Shown here: positions 1 to 8,073 of the stretch, piece after piece | Numbering within the stretch: position 1 is the first letter of the stretch | Layout of the letters: each line of letters begins with the position of its first letter | Assembly (NCBI GenBank): GCA_002361175.1 | Contig: DESG01000066.1 | Coordinates: 1-33,993 of the forward strand | Direction of reading: 5' to 3' | DNA length: 33,993 nt | Source: Lachnoclostridium sp. UBA3320 | GTDB taxonomy: Bacteria > Bacillota > Clostridia > Lachnospirales > Lachnospiraceae | Made by a program: the position numbers and the translations under genes | Notes under the pieces: generated by a model | Seen by the model: only the letters and a program-made list of their open reading frames with translations | Told to the model about the DNA's origin: nothing | Databases searched by the model: none

Positions 1-1242
1 TTATATATATTTATCGTAGCGGAGACTCGTACTGAATATGAAAAACCAGGACCAATCAGTATAATGGAGTACGACCCAAAGACAAAACAGATGATTGGTA
101 TGCCAAAGCGTTTCTGGCGTGGAGGTACTGACAGAGGCTGTATAGAAGCGCCACACCTGACAAAGCATGGGGAATATTATTACATTATGTGTGCAGAAGG
201 TGGAACAGGATATTACCACAGTGTTACGGTAGGACGTTCAAAAAATATTTTTGGACCATATGAACCAGACCCATGTAATCCAATTCTTACCTCAAATCCT
301 GTTAGTGTAAATGAACGTAAAGACTGGGACCACTTAAAACCTCGTTACTACAATCCAGATGTGAAACTTCAAAAAGCTGGACATGCAAGTTATGTAGACC
401 TGCCAAATGGAGAAACTTGGATGGTATTTCATGTTTCCCGTCCTTTTGTGCCAGAGCTGCGCTGCACACTTGGACGGGAAACTGCAATACAGCGTATGAA
501 ATGGACAGAAGATAGATGGCTGCGTACAGAGAGCGGAAGCAATATTGCAGAAGAGTTTGTAAAGCCTAGTCTGCTTCCACAACATCCGCTTAAAAAGCTG
601 CCAGCACATGATGATTTTGATTCACCTAGGCTAAATATAGGATACTATGCACCACGCATTGACCCTGCATCATTTACAGACCTAGTTTCCAGACCAGGCT
701 GGGCAAGACTAAGAGGCCAGGAATCGGGATGTTCACAAAATAAGGCAAGCATTCTTGCACGTAAATTGACAAGTGTATATGCAACAGTTACTACAAAGAT
801 GGACTTTACACCATTAAGTTATCAGCATACAGCAGGATTAATTGTTTATTACGACAATATGAATTTTTTGCATTTATATAAATACTACAGTGAAACTCTT
901 GGACACAGTGCAATTAGCATTATAGAGCTGGACAATGGTGTAAAAAAGGAGTATCATAATATATGCAATACACGTACTTTTGTAGAAGACGGCAAAGACA
1001 TTTACATACGTGCTAATATTCATGGCAGGGATTTGCAGTTTTTATGGTCTTTAGATGGGGAAGTTTATACGGATATAGGACCAGTATTTGACATCAGCAA
1101 GCTTTCTGATGAATACTCTGACTATGGAGAATTTACAGGAACATTTGTGGGCATTACCTGTAGTGACAGGATGATGCATAAACATACAGCTGATTTTGAC
1201 TTTTTTGATTATAAGGCAGATGAGCATGCGGATGTAGAATAA
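1..1242 (+). CDS. GH43 beta-xylosidase / alpha-arabinofuranosidase, 3' part
   Basis: The frame is open from base 1, so the 5' end lies outside the window; 413 residues are visible. GH43 enzymes are inverting five-bladed propellers that cleave xylose or arabinose from xylan and arabinan oligosaccharides. The segment IEAPHL followed by AEGGTGYYHSVTVGRS is the GH43 general-acid region; the acid is the Glu encoded at 145-147. The catalytic base Asp would lie upstream, out of view. From about base 600 the protein continues as a beta-sandwich C-terminal domain of the GH43_C2 type, with W-A-R-L-R-G near its start, as in XynB-type subfamily 11 enzymes. The next gene follows after 54 bases on the same strand, so co-transcription is likely. 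The exact substrate, xylose or arabinose, cannot be told from this part. Confidence 0.88.
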   Translation, partial: LYIFIVAETRTEYEKPGPISIMEYDPKTKQMIGMPKRFWRGGTDRGCIEAPHLTKHGEYYYIMCAEGGTGYYHSVTVGRSKNIFGPYEPDPCNPILTSNPVSVNERKDWDHLKPRYYNPDVKLQKAGHASYVDLPNGETWMVFHVSRPFVPELRCTLGRETAIQRMKWTEDRWLRTESGSNIAEEFVKPSLLPQHPLKKLPAHDDFDSPRLNIGYYAPRIDPASFTDLVSRPGWARLRGQESGCSQNKASILARKLTSVYATVTTKMDFTPLSYQHTAGLIVYYDNMNFLHLYKYYSETLGHSAISIIELDNGVKKEYHNICNTRTFVEDGKDIYIRANIHGRDLQFLWSLDGEVYTDIGPVFDISKLSDEYSDYGEFTGTFVGITCSDRMMHKHTADFDFFDYKADEHADVE

Positions 1243-1296
1243 TTTTGCGAAAGAAAACCATGTATGGTTTCAAAACAAAAAATGGAGGCAAAGAAA

Positions 1297-2055
1297 ATGA
1301 GTGAAAAAATAGTACAGACTGCAGGCAGGGAAAGCCTTGGAAAATTTGCACCAATGTTTGCACACCTAAATGATGATGTGCTGTTTGGTGAAGTGTGGAA
1401 TGAAGAAGCAATAAACGTTAAGACAAAATGCATTATTACAGTAGTCTCACTGATGGCATCTGGAATTACAGATTCTTCACTTGCATATCATTTACAAAAT
1501 GCAAAAAAACATGGTGTGACAAAGGAAGAGATTGCTGCTATCATCACACATGCGACAATGTATACTGGCTGGCCAAAAGGCTGGGCTGTATTTAATCTTG
1601 CAAAAGATATTTGGAACGAAGAAGAAGCAGCAGTAACAGAAAAAGAGAAATACCAGAATAGTATCTTTTTCCCAGTTGGCAATACAAATGATGCTTTTGC
1701 ACAGTATTTTATTGGTCAGAGCTATCTTGCACCACTATCTACAGAACAAGTTCCTGTTTTCAATGTAACATTTGAACCAGGATGTCGTAATAACTGGCAT
1801 ATACATAAAGCAAAAAACGGTGGTGGACAGATGCTTATATGTGTTGGCGGCAGTGGATATTACCAAGAATGGGGAAAGGATGCAATTAATATGACACCAG
1901 GCAGCGTAATTAACATTCCTGCCAATGTAAAACACTGGCATGGTGCTGCACCTGATTCATGGTTTTCTCATCTTGCAATAGAGGTTCCTGGTGAAGAAAC
2001 AGGTACTGAGTGGTGTGAACCTGTTTCAGAAGAAGAATATGGAAAATTGAAATAA
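1297..2055 (+). CDS. Carboxymuconolactone decarboxylase-like / cupin fusion protein
   Basis: 252 residues. The start was placed at the ATG at 1297 because GGAGG lies at 1284-1288; an in-frame ATG at 1264 has no such site. Residues about 15-105 form an all-helical CMD (AhpD-like) domain. It lacks the CxxC pair of the peroxidase branch, so AhpD-type peroxidase activity is unlikely. Residues about 135-250 are a cupin with the metal-binding pattern WHIH, then GGGQ where many cupins have Glu, and a second motif PGSVINIPANVKHWHG. Similar fusions are common beside sugar-degradation genes in gut bacteria, but I know of no proven reaction. It follows the GH43 gene and is closed by a hairpin terminator. 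Domain assignment is firm; function is unknown. Confidence 0.85.
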   Translation: MSEKIVQTAGRESLGKFAPMFAHLNDDVLFGEVWNEEAINVKTKCIITVVSLMASGITDSSLAYHLQNAKKHGVTKEEIAAIITHATMYTGWPKGWAVFNLAKDIWNEEEAAVTEKEKYQNSIFFPVGNTNDAFAQYFIGQSYLAPLSTEQVPVFNVTFEPGCRNNWHIHKAKNGGGQMLICVGGSGYYQEWGKDAINMTPGSVINIPANVKHWHGAAPDSWFSHLAIEVPGEETGTEWCEPVSEEEYGKLK

Positions 2056-2080
2056 TGGTACAATAGCCGTAAAAGATAAT

Positions 2081-2126
2081 ATGGTACAATTTCTATTGAA
2101 TTGTCAATTGAAATTGTACCATTTTT
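2081..2126 (+). terminator. Intrinsic terminator after the CMD-cupin gene
   Basis: A 13-bp perfect stem (2081-2093 with 2110-2122) encloses an inner 5-bp stem (2095-2099 with 2104-2108) and a 4-base loop, followed by five T. It lies between convergent genes and may also stop the minus-strand gene, although the T-run on that strand is poor. The first ten bases of the 5' arm, atggtacaat, also occur at 2055-2064 just after the stop codon. That copy could compete for the 3' arm, but this may be chance. Confidence 0.8.
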
Positions 2127-2190
2127 ACGAATTATAAAGCTACTTCTGGCTAAAATATTTTTGACTATATGTATCACCTCAAATATCTCA

Positions 2191-3063
2191 TCAAGTACAA
2201 CTGCATATTTTACAATTACTCTTTTTCTGCCCATCGATTAAAATTTCACCCTTTGCATTTTCATCATCCATAACCAGTTCTCCCACTTCTGGCACTTGAA
2301 TCTTGCCTGATAAAGGGTTTTTAATGCTGTCAACTTTTGTTGTAATGACTGCATTTACCTCAGATTTTTCAAAAGCAAGGTCTGTATCAATCATTTCGCA
2401 ATTATCTAGTTTCAAATTTTTGCAGTAGCACAAAGGCTGTGTTCCAATAATCTTACAGTTTACAAGCGTTAGACCATCTGAATACCATGCCAGATATTCG
2501 CCTTTTATAACACTGTTTCTGACTGTTATATTTTCGCCATGCCAGAAAGCATCTTTCGTATCAAATACACAGTTTTGAAAAGTTGCATTTTTAATGTACT
2601 GAAATGAGTATTTACCTTTGAAATTGACATTTTTGAATGTCAATTTCTCTGAACGCATCATGAAATATTCACTAGCAGCTGTGGTGTCTTCCATACAGAT
2701 TCCACGCACTGACCAGCCAAATTCTGGAGAAATAATATCACAGTTCTGAATTAAAACATCACTGCACTCTCTAAGTGCCTTAATTCCATGCAGTTTTGTG
2801 TCTGTAATTTTCACATGATTGGAATACCACAAGGCAGCCCTGCAAAGTTCAGTCATCTCTGAATCTTTGATTGTAAGTCCCTGGTCATGCCAGAATGGGT
2901 AACGCAGGTTAAAAAAACAATGCTCTGCCTCAATATTTTTTCCTTCTTTAAAAGCACTTTCGCCATCCGCTGGTCCGTCAAAAGAGCAGTTTCTTACAAA
3001 CACACCATTACTTCCATAAAGAGCACGTTCCATATCAAAAGTCTGATTTTCAATTATTTTCAT
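2191..3063 (-). CDS. DUF3737 family right-handed beta-helix protein
   Basis: 290 residues, starting at the ATG read from 3063, with GGAGG about 8 bases upstream on the minus strand. The protein is built of short repeats of about 20 residues with N-C and N-S turns (for example LTIKDS, VLIQNC, LTFKNVNF, ATFQNC, ITVRNS, LTLVNCKI, LKLDNCEM). This is the pattern of a right-handed parallel beta-helix and matches DUF3737 as I recall it. There is no signal peptide, so it should be cytoplasmic. The family has no established function; the fold resembles pectate lyases and pentapeptide-like proteins, but no catalytic residues are claimed. It is transcribed from a promoter at 3244-3272 and read through the remains of a regulator. 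Confidence 0.85.
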   Translation of the reverse strand: MKIIENQTFDMERALYGSNGVFVRNCSFDGPADGESAFKEGKNIEAEHCFFNLRYPFWHDQGLTIKDSEMTELCRAALWYSNHVKITDTKLHGIKALRECSDVLIQNCDIISPEFGWSVRGICMEDTTAASEYFMMRSEKLTFKNVNFKGKYSFQYIKNATFQNCVFDTKDAFWHGENITVRNSVIKGEYLAWYSDGLTLVNCKIIGTQPLCYCKNLKLDNCEMIDTDLAFEKSEVNAVITTKVDSIKNPLSGKIQVPEVGELVMDDENAKGEILIDGQKKSNCKICSCT

Positions 3064-3101
3064 TTAAATTTTCCTCCAATTCAAATTTTTTAATAGCTCA
3101 A

Positions 3102-3230
3102 TTAGCTGCGGTGAATCTGGTAAACCAAATAATCTAAATAGTCAATCTGCTTCTCTCCTTCATGCACCTTGCTTAAAAGACCTTTTCTGTGATTTTCCAA
3201 ATGCTTTAACAATTCAGTCTTTTTACCACT
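3102..3230 (-). pseudogene. C-terminal remnant of a MerR-like regulator
   Basis: On the minus strand an open frame of 43 codons runs from just after a stop at 3231-3233 to a stop at 3102-3104. It reads K-T-E-L-L-K-H-L-E-N-H and later Q-I-D-Y-L-D-Y-L-V-Y-Q-I. This heptad-like helix, with L-x-x-L-x-x-K/Q-I near the end, resembles the C-terminal coiled coil of MerR-family regulators. No HTH domain precedes it and no good start codon with a ribosome site is present, so it is best read as the tail of a deleted gene. It lies 38 bases upstream of the DUF3737 start and would now be leader RNA. It might be another helical regulator. Confidence 0.4.
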
Positions 3231-3243
3231 TTATTCTGGTTAT

Positions 3244-3272
3244 ATTATATCTTTTTAAAACAATAATAGCAA
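3244..3272 (-). promoter_or_regulatory. Sigma-A promoter toward the DUF3737 gene
   Basis: Read on the minus strand: TTGCTA, 17 bases, TATAAT. It points toward the MerR-like remnant and the DUF3737 gene. The predicted transcript has a leader of about 170 bases that contains the remnant. The -35/-10 pair is the same as that proposed for the oxidoreductase gene at 15307-15335. Confidence 0.6.
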
Positions 3273-3289
3273 ATACTTATATTAAATAC

Positions 3290-3306
3290 TTTTCAATAAT
3301 TGAAAA
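3290..3306. promoter_or_regulatory. Palindrome TTTTCAAT-A-ATTGAAAA, possible LysR box
   Basis: A perfect 8-bp inverted repeat around one base. Its core TTCAATAATTGAA fits the T-N11-A pattern of LysR-type operators. It sits between the two regulator remnants and upstream of the DUF3737 promoter, so it may be an operator left behind by a lost LysR regulator. AT-rich sequence makes chance palindromes more likely. Confidence 0.4.
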
Positions 3307-3361
3307 CTATAGAAAAGTGTGATATATATATGAAATATTAAAAGAAAAGGGATATAAATTT

Positions 3362-3499
3362 ATGGAATTGCGTGTACTTGAATACCAAGTATTCTCTAAA
3401 GCTTCAGAAAAATTTATTATGAAAATAAGTGAACTCCTTGCAGACAGTATAACTAAGCATATGGACAGCTTCCAAAAATCAAGTACAAAGAAAATTTAA
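3362..3499 (+). pseudogene. Internally deleted LysR-family regulator remnant
   Basis: A 45-codon frame begins MELRVLEY, the standard first residues of many clostridial LysR regulators, where an HTH normally follows (F-L-A-V-A and so on). Here it jumps at once to QVFSKASEKFI, which resembles the last part of such regulators. The simplest reading is an in-frame deletion of about 250 codons joining the two ends. AAAAGG lies about 12 bases upstream, so a short peptide could still be made, but no DNA-binding domain remains. A genuine unrelated small protein is possible. Confidence 0.5.
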
Positions 3500-3510
3500 A
3501 ATAATATAAA

Positions 3511-3539
3511 TTGATTTTTTCCTTTTTTTTAAGTATAAT
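3511..3539 (+). promoter_or_regulatory. Sigma-A promoter of the GH26 gene
   Basis: TTGATT at 3511-3516, 17 bases, TATAAT at 3534-3539. The start codon at 3588 is about 40 bases beyond the predicted transcription start, with AAGAGGA at 3574-3580 as ribosome site. Confidence 0.7.
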
Positions 3540-3587
3540 TACTTTGTTATAAATAAAATTAAATAGAGTTATTAAGAGGAAAAATCA

Positions 3588-4556
3588 ATGAATAAAATAG
3601 TAAAACCAGTAAACGCAAATGCACAGCAGGAGGTCTGCAATGTTCTTGCATATCTTAATGAAATAGCTGGAAAAAAAGTTATACTTGGGCAGCATATACA
3701 GACAATGGAACAGGAAGAACTTGCATTTATATATAATGTAACAAATGAACTGCCAGCGTTGTGTGGTTTTGAATTGCTCGCATATTCACCCAATATCAAT
3801 TATAGATATTGTGACAGAGAGTGTTTGGAAGAAATTTTGAGTGCCAGAGGGACATTAAAAAAAGCGTGGGACTGGGCAGAAAAACATGGACTTGTCACGT
3901 TTACATGGCATTGGTTTTCGCCATTGCATGGAAAAGACAAATCATTTTATACCAAGAATACAACATTTAATGTGGAAATGGCAGTACAGAATGGCACAGA
4001 TGAAAACAAGGCAATATTAGCTGACCTCGATTATATGGCAGGACTGTTAAAGCCGTTTTGTGATGCCCATATACCTGTTTTGTGGAGGCCATTACATGAG
4101 TGTGATGGTGACTGGTTCTGGTGGGGAAGTAAAGGGGCAGAAGTTGTCAAAAAGTTGTATAGGATTATGTATGGACGCTTTACAAACAGGTATCACCTTG
4201 ATAATTTAATCTGGGTTTTTAATGCAGCAGAAAGCAGTTTTTATCCAGGGGATGATGTTGTTGACATTATAAGTATTGATATGTATCCGCCACCACACTG
4301 CCACACCGCTTGTAAAGAAGACTTGCAAAAGATTTCAAATTTTACCACAAAGGAAAAAATATACGCAATCGGTGAAACAGGCACAGTGCCAGATGTGCAC
4401 AAGATAGTGGAGCAGGGTGTCCCATGGACTTATTATATGACTTGGTCAAATGACTTTGGTAAGACAGAAAAGTTTTCTTCAAAAGAGACACTACGGAAAA
4501 ATTATAAAGGTTCAGATGCAGTAACATTGTCAAAATTGCCAAAACTTTATGGATAG
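3588..4556 (+). CDS. GH26 family beta-mannanase-type glycosidase, cytoplasmic
   Basis: 322 residues. GH26 enzymes are retaining (beta/alpha)8 barrels, mostly beta-1,4-mannanases. The acid/base motif WRPLHE is present, with Glu171 followed by CDGDWFWWG, and the nucleophile is Glu263 in the AIGETG segment. TFTWHWFSP (from about residue 104) and IDMYPPP (from about 230) are further barrel motifs. Length fits a single catalytic domain. There is no signal peptide or binding module, which suggests it acts inside the cell on imported manno-oligosaccharides. It has its own promoter and stands alone, just upstream of the glucose-type PTS. Secreted paralogues elsewhere and exo- versus endo-action cannot be judged here. 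Confidence 0.9.
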   Translation: MNKIVKPVNANAQQEVCNVLAYLNEIAGKKVILGQHIQTMEQEELAFIYNVTNELPALCGFELLAYSPNINYRYCDRECLEEILSARGTLKKAWDWAEKHGLVTFTWHWFSPLHGKDKSFYTKNTTFNVEMAVQNGTDENKAILADLDYMAGLLKPFCDAHIPVLWRPLHECDGDWFWWGSKGAEVVKKLYRIMYGRFTNRYHLDNLIWVFNAAESSFYPGDDVVDIISIDMYPPPHCHTACKEDLQKISNFTTKEKIYAIGETGTVPDVHKIVEQGVPWTYYMTWSNDFGKTEKFSSKETLRKNYKGSDAVTLSKLPKLYG

Positions 4557-4603
4557 TGTTATAGAGAAATTTTATAAGATTTATAAAAAATTTAAAATTT
4601 TTC

Positions 4604-4632
4604 TTGACAATTATGTTAAAAAATGATATAAA
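4604..4632 (+). promoter_or_regulatory. Sigma-A promoter of the ptsG-like gene
   Basis: TTGACA at 4604-4609, 17 bases, TATAAA at 4627-4632. The predicted start near 4639 puts the antiterminator hairpin at the very 5' end of the RNA, as in bgl/lic systems. Confidence 0.8.
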
Positions 4633-4639
4633 CAATATA

Positions 4640-4674
4640 TATAGTATGTAACTTTTCGGGAGGCATTAACTATA
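4640..4674 (+). promoter_or_regulatory. Putative ribonucleic antiterminator (RAT) hairpin
   Basis: The segment TGTAACTT-ttcggg-AGGCATTAAC matches the LicT/BglG RAT pattern as I recall it (TGTTACTG ... CAGGCAAAACC) in the two conserved strands. Outer bases tatagt and actata close the stem, with an internal bulge. Its 3' strand is also the 5' arm of the terminator that follows, so the two structures exclude each other. A LicT-type protein gene is two genes down. Confidence 0.7.
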
Positions 4675-4726
4675 CACTAGACTTATTTATTAATGGGTGC
4701 TTTTGTGTATGTTGATGTCTTTTTTT
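4662..4726 (+). terminator. Leader terminator controlled by antitermination
   Basis: 4662-4670 pairs with 4711-4719 and 4672-4677 with 4705-4710. This gives a 15-bp stem with one bulged T at 4671 and two G-T pairs, followed by seven T (4720-4726). It lies about 70 bases before the ptsG-like start codon and overlaps the RAT at 4662-4674. Without the antiterminator protein bound, transcription should stop here. Confidence 0.75.
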
Positions 4727-4798
4727 GCATATATGGGCCCGTATGCAGAGTAGGATTAATGCCAGAGTACCCATAGCATTCACAGATTGGAGGGACTT

Positions 4799-6976
4799 AT
4801 GAAAGAAAAAATATTTGGTATTTTACAGAGAGTGGGAAGAAGCTTTATGCTTCCAATTGCAATTCTTCCAGTAGCTGGATTGTTGTTAGGAATCGGCAGC
4901 TCTTTTACTAATGAAACAACTATTGCAACCTATGGGTTACAGAGAATTTTGGGTGAGGGAACTATGTTACATGCCCTGCTTGTGATTATGAACCAAGTAG
5001 GCAGTGCGGTATTTGACAATTTGCCATTGATTTTTGCAATGGGCGTTGCTATAGGCATGGCTAAAAAAGAAAAAGAGGTTTCTGCTCTTTCTGCTGTTAT
5101 TGCATATTTCGTAATGAATACAGCAATTAATGCTATGTTGCAGGTAAATGGTAAAATTTTATCTGATGGTAGTATTGCAGAGGACGTTTTAGAGGGCACT
5201 ATTGCATCTGCTTGTGGAATACAGACATTGCAAATGGGCGTGTTTGGCGGAATCATTGTAGGTCTTGGTGTGGCAGCGCTGCATAACCGCTTTTTCAAAA
5301 TTGAACTGCCAAATGCACTGTCATTTTTCGGTGGAACAAGGTTTGTGCCGATTATATCAACGATTGTATATATGTTTGTTGGCATCGCAATGTACTTTGT
5401 ATGGCCAGTAGTACAAAATGGTATCTATGCATTAGGCGGTCTTGTAACAGGCAGTGGATATATTGGTACACTTATTTTTGGATTAATTAAGAGAGCATTG
5501 ATTCCATTTGGACTTCACCATGTATTTTATATGCCATTTTGGCAGACAGCAGTTGGCGGCACAATGGAAGTTGCTGGCAATACAATCCAAGGCGGACAGA
5601 ATATTTTCTTTGCACAGCTTGCAAATTCTGCTGATGTCGCACACTTTAGTGCGGATGCTACAAGATATTTCTCAGGCGAATTTATTTTTATGATATTCGG
5701 TCTTCCAGGAGCTGCACTTGCTATGTACCGTTGTGCTAAAGAAAGTAAGAAAAAAGCGGCTGGCGGCTTGCTTTTATCTGCTGCACTTGCATGTATGATG
5801 ACAGGTATTACAGAACCGCTTGAGTTCTCTTTCCTCTTTGTTGCACCAGTATTATTTGCAGTACAGGTAGTGCTTGCAGGAAGCGCTTATATGATTGCAC
5901 ATATGTTAAATGTGGCGGTAGGGCTTACCTTTTCAGGTGGCATTTTAGACCTTTTCCTGTTCGGCATACTACAAGGCAATGAAAAAACTAGCTGGATGAG
6001 AATTGTCCCAGTGGGAATCATTTATTTCTTCCTGTATTATTTTATATTCTCATTCTTGATTAAAAAGTTTAATTTTAAAACTCCTGGACGTGAAGATGAT
6101 GATGCAGAAACGAAATTATATATGAAATCAGATGTCAATGCCAGAAAAGAAGCGGCAACAGGAGGAAACCAGACAAAAAGTACAGAAGATGAAACCAGCA
6201 GAATGATTACAGCAGGACTTGGAGGCAAGAAAAATATCAGTGACGTGGACTGCTGTGCTACAAGGCTGCGCTGTACTGTTGTTAATTCAGAACTGGTAAA
6301 TGATGGAATCTTACGTTCTACAGGAGCTTCTGGTGTTGTGCATAAAGGTAAAGGCGTGCAGATTATTTATGGACCAAAGGTTACTGTAATTAAGTCAAAC
6401 CTTGAAGATTACTTGGAAACAGCTCCAGATGAAGAAATAGCAGTGCCTGTGCCTGAAACAGGCAAGAAAGAAGAAACTTCAAGTACATCAGAAAATGACA
6501 AAGAAGTAGTATCTTCCCTTATAATTTCAAGTCCTGTTACAGGTAAGTCAGCAGACCTTTCAACTGCGCCTGATGAAGCATTTGCTGGCAGGATGATGGG
6601 TGATGGTGCAGCAGTAACACCAGAGGAAACTACTGTATATGCACCAGAAGACGGAGAAGTATGCTTTGTCTTTGACACAAAACATGCCATTGGATTTTTG
6701 ACAGATACAGGTGTTAGTATGCTTTTACATATGGGTATTGACACGGTAAAACTTGGCGGCAAAGGCTTTGAAGTTATGGTTGAAAACGGTCAAAAAGTGA
6801 AAAAAGGAGAACCAATGTTAAAAATGGACATTGAATATATTAAAAACAATGCACCATCCATTGTATCCCCAATTCTTTGTACAGAGTTAGAAGCTAACCA
6901 AAAAATCCGTCTGCTTGCAGATGGCAAAGTCAAGGCAGGTGAGCCATTATTTGCAATAGACACTTATAAAGCATAA
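4799..6976 (+). CDS. ptsG: PTS glucose-type transporter EIICBA
   Basis: 725 residues from the ATG at 4799, chosen because GGAGGG at 4789-4794 precedes it; an upstream in-frame TTG at 4787 overlaps that site. It imports a hexose and phosphorylates it at C6 using phosphate from HPr. Residues 1 to about 420 are the membrane EIIC domain, with FLPNAL-like PNALSFFGGTRFVP and ALIPFGLHHVFYMPFW, typical of the glucose branch. EIIB spans about 445-525 with the phosphocysteine Cys486 in CATRLR. After an acidic linker, EIIA spans about 565-715 with His629 (KHAIG) and the phosphohistidine His644 (LLHMGIDTV). Glucose is the most likely substrate; N-acetylglucosamine cannot be excluded. The gene is controlled by the leader switch upstream and followed by its likely regulator. 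Confidence 0.9.
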   Translation: MKEKIFGILQRVGRSFMLPIAILPVAGLLLGIGSSFTNETTIATYGLQRILGEGTMLHALLVIMNQVGSAVFDNLPLIFAMGVAIGMAKKEKEVSALSAVIAYFVMNTAINAMLQVNGKILSDGSIAEDVLEGTIASACGIQTLQMGVFGGIIVGLGVAALHNRFFKIELPNALSFFGGTRFVPIISTIVYMFVGIAMYFVWPVVQNGIYALGGLVTGSGYIGTLIFGLIKRALIPFGLHHVFYMPFWQTAVGGTMEVAGNTIQGGQNIFFAQLANSADVAHFSADATRYFSGEFIFMIFGLPGAALAMYRCAKESKKKAAGGLLLSAALACMMTGITEPLEFSFLFVAPVLFAVQVVLAGSAYMIAHMLNVAVGLTFSGGILDLFLFGILQGNEKTSWMRIVPVGIIYFFLYYFIFSFLIKKFNFKTPGREDDDAETKLYMKSDVNARKEAATGGNQTKSTEDETSRMITAGLGGKKNISDVDCCATRLRCTVVNSELVNDGILRSTGASGVVHKGKGVQIIYGPKVTVIKSNLEDYLETAPDEEIAVPVPETGKKEETSSTSENDKEVVSSLIISSPVTGKSADLSTAPDEAFAGRMMGDGAAVTPEETTVYAPEDGEVCFVFDTKHAIGFLTDTGVSMLLHMGIDTVKLGGKGFEVMVENGQKVKKGEPMLKMDIEYIKNNAPSIVSPILCTELEANQKIRLLADGKVKAGEPLFAIDTYKA

Positions 6977-7009
6977 AATTGAGAAAATATATAAAGAATG
7001 GAGAACTAT

Positions 7010-7837
7010 ATGTTTCGGATAAGCAAAACATTGAATCATAATGCAGTATTAGCAGTTTCAGAAGAAAACAGGGAATGTCTTGTTCTTGCTAAAGGAATAG
7101 GTTTTGGAAGAAAAATAAACGAATACATTGAAATTAGTGACGATGCAACAGTATATTCCCTGCAGGAAACAACAGAGCGTGGTAATTCAGGACAGCTTGC
7201 CAGGTCTATTGACCCTTTAATTCTGGAAATGGCAGATTTTTTACTAGACAAAGCAGAAGATTCTTTTGGCAAAATTGACCGTAACATTTTATTGCCACTT
7301 GCAGACCATATGGAATATGCTATTAAAAGAATACAGAACAATGAAGAAATCAGCAATCCCCTGACAGCAGATATACAGGTATTGTTTCATATGGAATATA
7401 AAGTAGCAGAGCAGATAGTACCCGTGTTAAAGAAAGAAAAAGGCATTGTAATCCACGATGATGAATTAGGGTATATTGCGCTGCATATCCATTCTGCTAT
7501 TGAAGATTCCAGAGTATCAGAGGCGATGCAGATGGCACAGGCTGTCAGGGACTGCATCAGTCTGCTGGAAAGTGAAACAGGACACAAGATTAGTGTTATG
7601 TCCTTGTCTTATAACCGTTTAATGAACCATATACGTTACATGGTGGCAAGGGCAATTACAGGTGAAAAGCTTAAAGTCAATATGAATGATTATATGTCGA
7701 TAAAGTTTCCAAAGGCTTTTCAGATTGCAAAGACAGTCTGTAACCAAGTAGCACACAACTTAAGGCGTGAAATAGATGACGTGGAGATTGGCTACCTAGC
7801 AATGCATGTGGAGAGAACTGCAGAGGAAGAACAGTAA
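7010..7837 (+). CDS. LicT/GlcT-type PRD transcription antiterminator
   Basis: 275 residues. The ATG at 7010 is preferred over that at 6998: GGAG at 7000-7003 fits it, and the protein then begins MFRISKTLNHNAV like other family members. Residues 1-56 are the CAT RNA-binding domain. PRD1 (about 65-170) and PRD2 (about 175-275) carry the four conserved regulatory histidines His100 (ADHMEYA), His159 (IALHIHS), His207 (MNHIRYM) and His266 (LAMHVER), close to those of B. subtilis LicT. Phosphorylation by the cognate EII normally inactivates and phosphorylation by HPr activates such proteins. It lies 33 bases after the ptsG-like gene and should bind the RAT at 4640-4674, making the operon self-controlling. 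Confidence 0.9.
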   Translation: MFRISKTLNHNAVLAVSEENRECLVLAKGIGFGRKINEYIEISDDATVYSLQETTERGNSGQLARSIDPLILEMADFLLDKAEDSFGKIDRNILLPLADHMEYAIKRIQNNEEISNPLTADIQVLFHMEYKVAEQIVPVLKKEKGIVIHDDELGYIALHIHSAIEDSRVSEAMQMAQAVRDCISLLESETGHKISVMSLSYNRLMNHIRYMVARAITGEKLKVNMNDYMSIKFPKAFQIAKTVCNQVAHNLRREIDDVEIGYLAMHVERTAEEEQ

Positions 7838-7885
7838 TGAGAAAAGTACTATGCTGCATGAAATATAAAAATTTTTCTCATTTAT

Positions 7886-7912
7886 GACCAGGCGTTTTGT
7901 GCCTGGTCTTTC
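7886..7912 (+). terminator. Intrinsic terminator of the ptsG operon
   Basis: A perfect 8-bp stem (gaccaggc 7886-7893, gcctggtc 7901-7908) with a 7-base loop, followed by a T-rich stretch. A second 10-bp inverted repeat (aatgagaaaa and ttttctcatt) lies just upstream. The 323-base gap 7838-8160 otherwise holds only the next promoter, a candidate operator and the ribosome site; I see no gene in it. Confidence 0.8.
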
Positions 7913-8073
7913 TATTCCTCTTGTTCTTCTTTTTTCTTGTCCTAACCACAAAATTCCTTATATTAATTGTTATATTAAGTATAAGATTAAATAGTTTGTT
8001 GCATAATATAATAAATTAGCTTATAGTGTGTTTTAATATAATAACAAAAATAAAAACTTTTGTAAAAAAAGTG

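Noticed and set aside
2055..2090. Direct repeat atggtacaat as an antiterminator of the CMD-cupin terminator
   Set aside because: It could pair with the 3' arm, but there is no downstream gene on that strand to regulate.
4741..4770. Near-direct repeat atgcagagta / atgccagagta before ptsG
   Set aside because: Too short and imperfect, with no link to the antitermination structure, which is complete upstream.
4930..5385. Minus-strand open frame of 151 codons inside ptsG
   Set aside because: Opposite a well-supported membrane domain, without ribosome site or known motif.
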